A stretch of DNA of 64,000 bases, taken from Labrys okinawensis (GTDB lineage Bacteria > Pseudomonadota > Alphaproteobacteria > Rhizobiales > Labraceae). The stretch is from contig NZ_PUEJ01000001.1 of assembly GCF_002982075.1 (NCBI RefSeq), forward strand, positions 372,001 through 436,000. The letters run 5' to 3'. Positions 16,840-23,172 of the stretch are shown one piece after another. A program made the translations under genes and the position numbers. The notes beneath the pieces are model-generated. The model ran no database searches, was not told where the DNA came from, and saw nothing but the letters and a program-made list of their open reading frames with translations. Each line of letters starts with the position of its first letter. The first letter of the stretch is position 1.

Positions 16840-18184
16840 TGACGATGTCCCGCAAGCGCCTGGTGGTGTGCTCCATGCTTTCGTGCTGGTCGGAGGACTG
16901 GCGCAGGAAAGCGTTGATCCTGTCGATCTTGGCGACGGCCTCGTCGGCGACGGCGTCGCTGCCCTTCTGGTATTCACCGATGCGCACCAGCAGTTCCACC
17001 TCGGCGTGACGCGACATCAACTCGCGTATATGCGTTGCGTCGGCCCGATGCGGCTGCGAGATCACCGCATTCATCAGGCGGCTTCTGCTGCGCAGGATGT
17101 CGATCGCCGGGAAATGGTCGCGCCGGGCAAGGTCGCTCGACAGGAAGACGTGGCCGTCGAGCAGAGCCTGCAGTTCCTCGGCCACCGGGTCGAGCGTGCC
17201 GTCGCCTTCGAGCAGCACGCTGTAGAGGCCGGTGATGGTGCCGGTCTGACCGGGGCCGGCCCGCTCGAGCAGGCGCGGCAACGCCGCGAACAGGGAGGGC
17301 GGAAAGCCGCGCCGTGTCGGCGGTTCGCCCGAAGCCAGGCCGATTTCGCGCTGGGCCCGGGCGAAACGGGTGATGTTGTCCATTGCCAGCAGGACGTGCT
17401 GGCCCCGATCGCGGAAATATTCGGCGATGGTGGTAGCGACAAAGGCGGCCTTGACGCGCTCGATGGCTGGTCTGTCCGAGGTTGCGGCGACGATGACGGT
17501 GCGCGCCATGCCTTCGGGACCGAGTGCATGCTCGACGAATTCGCGCACCTCGCGGCCGCGCTCGCCCACCAGAGCGACGACGGCGACATCCGCATCGGTG
17601 CCGCGCACGATATTGGCGAGCAGGGTCGATTTGCCGATACCCGGCTCGCCGAACAGGCCGATGCGCTGGCCGCGGGCGCAGGTGAGCATGCCGTCGAGCG
17701 CGCGGATGCCGAGCTGGATCGGCTCGCTGATCAGCCCCCGGGAGAGCGGCGAAGGGGGAAAAGCGTGCACGGGGCGCCGGTCATCGAGAGTGCCGGCGTG
17801 AAGAGGCCGGCCGTCGAGCGGCTCGCCGAGGGCGCTCACCACGCGGCCGAGCAGGCCCGGGCCGACGCCGATCTGCAACTGGGCGGCCACGGGAATCACT
17901 TCGGTCAAGCTCGACAGGCCTGCGAGGTCGTCGAGCGGGACCAAGACGGCCGAACCATCGGCAATGCCGACGACCTCCGCCCTGACGCGGCGGCCGGTTT
18001 TCGGGTCGACGAGGTCGCAGATTTCGCCGAGCCGTGCCTCTTCTACCGTGGCATGGATGATGACGCCGACGACTTCGCGCACCCGCCCGCTGCGGCCCCG
18101 CTGATTTTCCTCGCGCAGCCGCTTGCTAAGGCGCGGCACGATATCGGCGAGCTTCGCATCGATGTCGAGGGGGGCGCTGGTCAT
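16832..18184 (-). CDS. sctN: T3SS ATPase SctN (RhcN)
   Basis: A 450-aa F1-beta-like ATPase. Walker A GEPGIGKST is at residues 179-187 and Walker B LLAMD at 265-269; downstream are the conserved EPPTRRGFPPSLFAALPRLL, then ERAG...GTITGLYSVLLEGD blocks. The latter is diagnostic of the SctN/FliI group, and the protein has the group's usual length. The residues after Walker B read NITR rather than the common SVTR. SctN hexamers unfold substrates and detach chaperones at the cytoplasmic face. The gene overlaps sctL by 4 bp upstream and sctO by 8 bp downstream. Confidence 0.96.
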   Translation of the reverse strand: MTSAPLDIDAKLADIVPRLSKRLREENQRGRSGRVREVVGVIIHATVEEARLGEICDLVDPKTGRRVRAEVVGIADGSAVLVPLDDLAGLSSLTEVIPVAAQLQIGVGPGLLGRVVSALGEPLDGRPLHAGTLDDRRPVHAFPPSPLSRGLISEPIQLGIRALDGMLTCARGQRIGLFGEPGIGKSTLLANIVRGTDADVAVVALVGERGREVREFVEHALGPEGMARTVIVAATSDRPAIERVKAAFVATTIAEYFRDRGQHVLLAMDNITRFARAQREIGLASGEPPTRRGFPPSLFAALPRLLERAGPGQTGTITGLYSVLLEGDGTLDPVAEELQALLDGHVFLSSDLARRDHFPAIDILRSRSRLMNAVISQPHRADATHIRELMSRHAEVELLVRIGEYQKGSDAVADEAVAKIDRINAFLRQSSDQHESMEHTTRRLRDIVNG

Positions 18185-18804
18185 GACGCCGCCTTTCTCG
18201 CCGATCCGAGCGCGGCGGCGATGGCATCGAGCTGGGTGCCGACGCCGGCATCGATCACGGCGGCTTCGCTCGCCACGATACAGGCATCGCGCGCGAGGGT
18301 GGGATCGGCCTCGATCTCGAGGGCAAAGCCGAATTGCCGCTCGCGTGCGAGCGTATCCAGTTCCGCGCGAACCCTGTCATGCGCGTCGGGATGAACGGTG
18401 AGCCTGAGATATTTGGCCTGCCGGACCTCGGCGACGGCCTGGCGGGCGATCTTGGCGACGAGTTCGTCGAGGTCGAAGCTGCCCAGCAGGCGCCGGGTGA
18501 CTTCCAGCACCAGCTCGCCAACCTGGCTTTCGACGCCCTCGAAATAGCGGTCGAGCTTGGCCGTCGTCGCGGCGACGAGGCGGGCGGCTTCCCGCTTGCC
18601 TTCGGCAATCCCGTCCTCATAGCCCTGCGCATATTCGGCGGCATAGGCCCGCCGGCCGGCCTCGCGCAGGCGTTCGGCGTCCTGCCGCGCGGCTTCCAGA
18701 AAGCCATAGCCGTCCTGCCAGGCCTTTGCCTCCGCCGCGCGCAGGATGCGCCCGGTCGGGCGCTTGGGTCGATCGGCCAGGGGCCCTGTGTCCTGCCCTG
18801 CCAT
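18181..18804 (-). CDS. sctL: T3SS ATPase regulator SctL (NolV-like)
   Basis: A 207-aa SctL/FliH-type protein. The N-terminal half is a charged helix (AWQDGYGFLEAARQDAERLR, then YAAEYAQGYEDGIAEGKREA) of the kind that links SctN to SctQ; the C-terminal half, VGELVLEVTRRLLGSFDLDE and YLRLTVHPDAHDRVRAEL, matches the FliH/SctL C-terminal domain that binds the ATPase N-terminus. ATG 18804 (MAGQDTGPLAD) is selected; the frame upstream overlaps sctK and is not conserved. The position between sctK and sctN is that of nolV in rhizobia. Confidence 0.88.
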   Translation of the reverse strand: MAGQDTGPLADRPKRPTGRILRAAEAKAWQDGYGFLEAARQDAERLREAGRRAYAAEYAQGYEDGIAEGKREAARLVAATTAKLDRYFEGVESQVGELVLEVTRRLLGSFDLDELVAKIARQAVAEVRQAKYLRLTVHPDAHDRVRAELDTLARERQFGFALEIEADPTLARDACIVASEAAVIDAGVGTQLDAIAAALGSARKAAS

Positions 18805-18808
18805 TCCC

Positions 18809-19423
18809 CTACCTCGAGCCAGCGGCCCGCCGCACGATCGGCGGGCCCAATTGTGCAAAAGGCGCGGGTGCCGTGCCGTCGAGGTCGGGACTGGGCGGCA
18901 GCTTGAGGCGGACCCGCACACCGACACCTGCCGGCATGGCGTCGCACCAGGCGCCGAGGCAGCGCCAGCCATCGGCCGCAACCCGCTCCGCGAGATCGGC
19001 GATCGGCTCGAGGACCTGTTCCGGGCCGGCGAGGTCGCGGTTGAGCACCGCGTATTCGCACAGCGCTTCGCCGAGTCGGGCATGCAGCGCCGCCGTCGTC
19101 TCGCGGCGGATCACGCCGGCAAACGATACCGCCCAATAGATCGCGCCGGCTTTCAGCGCGAGATCGGCCAGCCGCTCGGCGTCGCAGAGTGCGATCGCCC
19201 GGTCTTCTTCGTCGACCTGCGCCTCACCAGCGGAAAAGCCGTAATGCTCGCCGATCAGGCGCGAAAGCCTGGGCTCCAGCCGCTCCGCGGTGAGCATATG
19301 CGCGCAGGCCTCGTCACCTAGGGTGCCGCCGAAACACGGAGCCAGGCGGGAGGCAATCGTATGAAGGGCCGGCTTGTGCACAAAGGACCGCCAAGCCTCG
19401 GCGGCATCGATTTTGCTGGTCAT
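18809..19423 (-). CDS. sctK: T3SS sorting-platform protein SctK (NolU-like)
   Basis: A 204-aa protein between sctJ and sctL, exactly where nolU lies in rhizobial clusters. Its own sequence is weakly diagnostic: mixed alpha-helical, with WRSFVHKPALHTIASRLAPC and a segment ALKAGAIYWAVSFAGVIRRE resembling SctK proteins, which connect SctD to SctQ. ATG 19423 overlaps the sctJ stop by 4 bp. The assignment is mostly positional. Confidence 0.75.
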   Translation of the reverse strand: MTSKIDAAEAWRSFVHKPALHTIASRLAPCFGGTLGDEACAHMLTAERLEPRLSRLIGEHYGFSAGEAQVDEEDRAIALCDAERLADLALKAGAIYWAVSFAGVIRRETTAALHARLGEALCEYAVLNRDLAGPEQVLEPIADLAERVAADGWRCLGAWCDAMPAGVGVRVRLKLPPSPDLDGTAPAPFAQLGPPIVRRAAGSR

Positions 19424-20235
19424 GGCGCCCTCTTCACGGGGCGAAGAGGGGGTGATCCGTCGAGGGCGTAGACGTCGCGTCGCCGCCGCCAGTGAAGATA
19501 GGCCAGGCGCCCGGCCAGAAGCACGACCATGGCGGCGAGCCCATAGACGATCCACATGGCACGCGCGAGGTCGTCGGGATGCAGCCAGATGCCCAGGAAA
19601 TTCGTGAGGCCAGGCTCGCTCGTCGTCGCCGGCTCGACCGGCGCCGCGACCGGCACGAGAATGACGGAGACATTGTCATAGGTCAGCCCGGCCACGCCGT
19701 TGGCGACCAGCATCTTCACCTGCGGCACCAGTTCCTTCATGTCGACCGAGGTGCGATGACGGATGAAGACCGATGCCGAGGACGGCACCAGCTGCTGCTT
19801 GAGCGGATCGTTCTCCGGCAGCACCAGATGCACGCGCGCGGACAGGACGCCGTCAATGTCGGAGATGGTTTGCGAAAGCTCCTGGCTGAGGCCGTAGATC
19901 ATCGCCGCGCGTTCCTCCACCGGGGAGGAGACGAGCCCGTCACGCTTGAACACCTGGCCGAGGGTCGCGAATTTCTCCTTGGGCAGGCCGATCGCATCGA
20001 GCACGGCCATGGCTTCGGCGAAGCGGGCCTTGTCGACGAGAACGGTCACCGTGCCCTCCTTGTCGATCTGGCGCTGGGCGGGAATGCCCCGTCGCACCAG
20101 GGCGGCGACAACCTCGTTGCCCTGGCGCTGGCTGAGCCCCGTGTAGAGTTCCACCGTGCAGGCCTGCAGGAACAGCACGCCGACAAGGGCAAAGACGGTG
20201 CCGAGCCGGCGCAGCCAGGCCGGCAACCGATGCAT
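19420..20235 (-). CDS. sctJ: T3SS inner-membrane ring lipoprotein SctJ (RhcJ)
   Basis: A 271-aa SctJ/FliF-like lipoprotein. The signal peptide ends in the lipobox LQAC (LRRLGTVFALVGVLFLQAC), followed by TVELYTGLSQRQGNEVVAAL, the strongly conserved N-terminal ring-building motif. KFATLGQVFKRDGLVSSPVE, then RAAMIYGLSQELSQTISDID and VLSARVHLVLPEND are further family blocks. A C-terminal membrane helix (IVYGLAAMVVLLAGRLAYL) ends in a basic tail. ATG 20235 gives the standard leader. The protein forms the 24-mer inner ring with SctD. Confidence 0.95.
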   Translation of the reverse strand: MHRLPAWLRRLGTVFALVGVLFLQACTVELYTGLSQRQGNEVVAALVRRGIPAQRQIDKEGTVTVLVDKARFAEAMAVLDAIGLPKEKFATLGQVFKRDGLVSSPVEERAAMIYGLSQELSQTISDIDGVLSARVHLVLPENDPLKQQLVPSSASVFIRHRTSVDMKELVPQVKMLVANGVAGLTYDNVSVILVPVAAPVEPATTSEPGLTNFLGIWLHPDDLARAMWIVYGLAAMVVLLAGRLAYLHWRRRRDVYALDGSPPLRPVKRAP

Positions 20236-20267
20236 CGATACTGGCCTCACGGAGCCCCCGCCGCGCA

Positions 20268-20702
20268 CTATTGCTGTTTGATCAGCGTGTTGACCGAGCC
20301 AGTCGCGGCCGTCACGCTGTTGATGGCGACGGAGACATTGGCGGCCGCCCACATGAAGGAAATGGCGCGATCCAGCGTCAGATCCGTGTTCGGCTGTCCC
20401 GGTGCCCGTTCATTGCCAGCTGCGGCATTGCCGCTCCCCTCACTGGCTGGCGAGGCGAGACCTGCCTGCGGGCCGTTCTTGGCAAAGGCCGACTGGGCCT
20501 GCTGCACCACCCCTTCGAGCGAATGCAGCGCACCGCCGACGAGAGCGGTGGGATCATTGGGCAGCCCGGCCTTCCCGACGCTCTTTTCCATCTCCACGAG
20601 ATAGTCGAAGAGCTGATGCTCGACATTCGCCTGGGGCTGGGGCGGCTGGAACTGGGTCGGTGCCGCCGAAACCGCGCCTATGGCAGCGTCTGCAAGCTGC
20701 AT
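20268..20702 (-). CDS. sctI: T3SS inner-rod protein SctI (NolB-like)
   Basis: A 144-aa protein immediately upstream of sctJ, the place of nolB/sctI. The last 30 residues (AANVSVAINSVTAATGSVNT, then LIKQQ) have the amphipathic C-terminal helix and the 'leucine, serine, threonine...LxKxQ' ending typical of SctI rod subunits; the middle is low complexity (Ala/Gly/Pro). A GAGGA ribosome-binding site sits 8 nt before ATG 20702. SctI anchors the needle in the basal body and is itself an early substrate. Confidence 0.82.
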   Translation of the reverse strand: MQLADAAIGAVSAAPTQFQPPQPQANVEHQLFDYLVEMEKSVGKAGLPNDPTALVGGALHSLEGVVQQAQSAFAKNGPQAGLASPASEGSGNAAAGNERAPGQPNTDLTLDRAISFMWAAANVSVAINSVTAATGSVNTLIKQQ

Positions 20703-20752
20703 TGTTCATTCCTCATCGATCGCCGATTGGGTACCTGCCTCCCGGTTCCGGC

Positions 20753-20935
20753 TCAGCCTTCCTCGTTGCGGGCCTGCTGCATGCCTTCCAGGGCCCGGTC
20801 ACCCTGTTGCTGGGCCATGCTCACCGCGAAATTGGCGAGGGTTTCTTCCATCTGCTTCTGCAGGGCCGCTTCCTGGCTTTCCTTGCTCGGATCGGGCTGA
20901 CTGGTCGGGCTGATTCCGTTGCTCTCGATCTTCAT
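20753..20935 (-). CDS. Small hydrophilic protein of the T3SS operon
   Basis: A 60-aa, glutamine/glutamate-rich helical protein (KESQEAALQKQMEETLANFA, then VSMAQQQGDRALEGMQ) with no signal peptide or membrane span. Its ATG overlaps the stop of the NolW-like gene by 4 bp and has AGGAGAGAG upstream, so it is a real, coupled member of the operon. No family was recognised. Small helical proteins at this point could be a needle or rod-associated subunit or a chaperone; the sequence does not decide. Confidence 0.75.
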   Translation of the reverse strand: MKIESNGISPTSQPDPSKESQEAALQKQMEETLANFAVSMAQQQGDRALEGMQQARNEEG

Positions 20936-21579
20936 TTGCTCTCTCCTGGATGCTTGGCGGTGGGCGGGGTCTCGACCTCGGCGCGCCGGCCTCGGAAAAC
21001 ACGAACCGGCACGACATTTTCAGCCGAACCGTCGACTTCACGCGCCCGTGCCGGGCCGGACGGCTCGGTCAACACGCCGAGCGCCTTGCGCACGGCGTCG
21101 ATATAGGCGGGCGGGCCGGAAACCGAGACGACCCGCTCGTTCTGGGCGATCTTGATGGGGTAGCGTGTGTCGGCGACGCCGAGTTCGCGCAGCCGGCCGG
21201 GAATGCCGGGCAGGGTGGCCGCGTCGACCTTGAACATGTCGGTGCGCATTTCGGCTTCGGTGGCCACGGCCAGGCTGGCGCCATCATAATACCAGACCAG
21301 GCCATAGCGGTCGCAGACCCATTGCAGGAACTCGCGCGCCGTTCCCATCGGCATGCCGGCACTCAATCGGCCCTTCACCCCATCGCTGAGCTTGACCGGA
21401 ACGTGGATGTTTCGGCCGAATTCGGTCAAGGCGTCGCGTACCGACTGGTCGATGGTGATGTATTTGTACGGGCCGGCGGGCCAGTCGGGCTCCGCTGCGC
21501 GCACGGGCAATGCCGCCATGCCCAGGCAAAATCCGATTGCGAAGCCGAGAATGGCGGGAGACCGTCGATGCGTCCCCAT
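20932..21579 (-). CDS. nolW: T3SS secretin N-terminal subunit (NolW/RhcC1-like)
   Basis: A 215-aa exported protein. A signal peptide (GFAIGFCLGMAALPVRA) precedes an STN/N0-type domain (YKYITIDQSVRDALTEFGRN, then ...VKGRLSAGMPMGTAREFLQ) and an N1-like region ending RVVSVSGPPAYIDAVRKALG. These are the N-terminal domains of SctC secretins, but the protein stops before any pore domain, as in rhizobial NolW, where the secretin is split over two genes. The pore half is encoded at 36239. ATG 21579 gives a compact leader; ATG 21606 is an alternative. It is the first gene of the minus-strand T3SS operon. Confidence 0.87.
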   Translation of the reverse strand: MGTHRRSPAILGFAIGFCLGMAALPVRAAEPDWPAGPYKYITIDQSVRDALTEFGRNIHVPVKLSDGVKGRLSAGMPMGTAREFLQWVCDRYGLVWYYDGASLAVATEAEMRTDMFKVDAATLPGIPGRLRELGVADTRYPIKIAQNERVVSVSGPPAYIDAVRKALGVLTEPSGPARAREVDGSAENVVPVRVFRGRRAEVETPPTAKHPGESK

Positions 21580-21707
21580 GGCCACCCTGCTGGTCTCAAA
21601 TTCCATGCCCCTTACCTGTGCAACGACGCATTCGCTCTTCGAGCGTTGAGTCCCGGGCGGCGTGATTTGCCTGCCAAATCGTGCCGCACATTATCGTGAT
21701 CGTCGCT

Positions 21708-21732
21708 GAAATGAAAGTCCAATTGGATTATA
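21708..21732 (-). promoter_or_regulatory. T3SS box and -10 element upstream of the nolW-sctI-T operon
   Basis: On the minus strand, TATAAT (21727-21732) is followed directly by CCAATTGGACTTTCATTTC (21708-21726). The 19-mer differs at only two positions from CCAAATGGACTTTCATTCC at 31833-31851, in front of the other T3SS operon. The shared 12-mer TGGACTTTCATT is identical. No well-spaced -35 is seen, which would suit an activator-dependent promoter. The site lies 129 bp before ATG 21579 and could also serve the divergent L,D-transpeptidase gene. Confidence 0.55.
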
Positions 21733-21831
21733 GAGCCATAAGCAAGTGCCAAATGCTTCAGATTCGCATTGGCATTGGAGGTATCTTGTTACGGTTTTCA
21801 AACGAGGCTGCGAACAGGGGGAGCACCGGGA

Positions 21832-22569
21832 ATGGCGGTTGATGCAGGACGTCTTCATGCGTGTCGCTCGCTGCGGGGCAAGCGCGTGATCCTGCATTCC
21901 CTCCTGCGCAGAGCCGGGATGGCGGCCGGCATCGTCGGCATGGTCTCAGTGTCGATGACGGGTATCGCCGCGGCCCAGGCGGGCGGCTACGATCCACGAA
22001 CCTGGACCTATGACGGCGAGCAGGACATCGTCATCGCGCCTTCGGACAATCCGCAGGGGGACGTCGTCGACGGGCCTGCCACGGGCCCGGCTCGCCTGCC
22101 CGCAACAAGGCGTGCGCCGCCGATCGCCCGCCAGATCGTGGCATTCGCCGAACCCCATCCCAAGGGATCGATCGTCGTCGATACCCGCGAGCGCCGGCTC
22201 TACTACGTGCTCGGCGAGGGCAGGGCGCTCAAATATGTCATCGGCGTCGGGCGCGAGGGCTTTGCCTGGTCGGGCCGGGATCGCATTCTCGACAAGAAGG
22301 AGTGGCCCGATTGGCGCCCGCCCGCTGAAATGCGGGAAAGAGAGGCCGCACAGGGGCATTATCTGCCGGTAAGGCTGGCTGGTGGCCCAAACAACCCCCT
22401 CGGCGCACGCGCGCTCTATATCGGGAACACGCTCTATCGCATCCACGGCACCAATGCGCCCTGGACCGTCGGCACGGCCAATTCTTCAGGCTGCATCCGC
22501 ATGACGAACGAGGATGTGATCGATCTCTATCAGCGCGCTTCGATCGGAGCCGAGGTCGTCGTGCGATAG
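21832..22569 (+). CDS. L,D-transpeptidase (YkuD/ErfK family)
   Basis: A 245-aa exported YkuD-fold enzyme. The N-terminus holds a signal peptide (GMAAGIVGMVSVSMTGIAAA). The catalytic domain has VDTRERRLYYVLGEG, WPDWRPPAEM, NPLGARALYIGNTLYRIHGT and SSGCIRMTNEDVIDLY. The catalytic histidine (about residue 205) and cysteine (about 221) are intact, as is the following Arg. Such enzymes form 3-3 peptidoglycan cross-links or attach proteins to the wall. ATG 21832, with GGGGGAG upstream, replaces an upstream TTG at 21769. It is divergent from the T3SS operon. Confidence 0.9.
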   Translation: MAVDAGRLHACRSLRGKRVILHSLLRRAGMAAGIVGMVSVSMTGIAAAQAGGYDPRTWTYDGEQDIVIAPSDNPQGDVVDGPATGPARLPATRRAPPIARQIVAFAEPHPKGSIVVDTRERRLYYVLGEGRALKYVIGVGREGFAWSGRDRILDKKEWPDWRPPAEMREREAAQGHYLPVRLAGGPNNPLGARALYIGNTLYRIHGTNAPWTVGTANSSGCIRMTNEDVIDLYQRASIGAEVVVR

Positions 22570-22880
22570 GGCTGCGCGTTCGGGTGTGGGGCGCCGCTTC
22601 GCTGTCATTCTCCGAGGCGGTCTGCCGTCACGATTCCGGCGTGAGTCAAGGCATCGCATGGCAATCTAGCGGAGGTATAAAAATACTGAAAAATTCCTGC
22701 AGAAATTGTCGGCGAAGGCCTGCCGCAACCGTTCCGGGTGGCCCGTCGGTGTCCGGCCGGAACGGTCCATGAGCCGCGGGGTATTCAATCAGAGGGCTGC
22801 CTTCTGCTGGGATGACTTGCCCTAACTCATTGTTTCGACACCAGGTTTGGCAGTTCTTCCGCGGATGTCGATCGGAAGAA
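22570..22880. other. 311-bp convergent intergenic region
   Basis: It lies between the ends of the L,D-transpeptidase gene and the small membrane-protein gene. No ORF with good support is present. It contains a copy of a dispersed ~26-bp repeat at 22817-22842 (TTGCCCTAACTCATTGTTTC, continuing GACACC), related to copies at 12436-12461 and, inverted, 49959-49985. The AT-rich stretch near 22672-22700 has no recognisable hairpin terminator. Confidence 0.5.
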
Positions 22881-23048
22881 TCAGGTCTTTTTGCCTCCGG
22901 CCCAGAATGCGGCGACGACGCCAATGGCGATGAAGATCATCATGGCGAAGAACACCTGGGCGATCTGGAAATTCAGGGAATCCCTGGCCACGAAAAGGGC
23001 GGCGACGGGCGCCGCCACGAACAGCAACAGTCGGATAATCAGGCTCAT
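22881..23048 (-). CDS. Small two-helix membrane protein
   Basis: A 55-aa protein, MSLIIRLLLFVAAPVAALFV followed by a linker and QVFFAMMIFIAIGVVAAFWA ending in a Lys-Lys-Thr tail. The two hydrophobic spans suggest a hairpin inner-membrane protein. ATG 23048 has GGGGGTG upstream. It lies 125 bp downstream of the giant LysM-protein gene on the same strand and may share its transcript. No family was recognised. It is too small for SctS and lacks the SctS motif. Confidence 0.6.
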   Translation of the reverse strand: MSLIIRLLLFVAAPVAALFVARDSLNFQIAQVFFAMMIFIAIGVVAAFWAGGKKT

Positions 23049-23172
23049 CGGCACCCCCACCGCTCGCATCGAAGCTATGGGAGAGCAGATTGGCCCTGTC
23101 GCGGGCGTCCCGCATTGACCTGAATCAAGGCGAAACGGGCTTGCGCGGGAGGCGGGCGCTTCCGAGCTCAGA

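Noticed and set aside
21740..21765. Sigma-54 promoter (TTGGCACTTGC on the minus strand) before nolW
   Set aside because: TGGCAC is present but the required TTGC at the -12 position with N5 spacing is missing, and TATAAT lies nearby instead.
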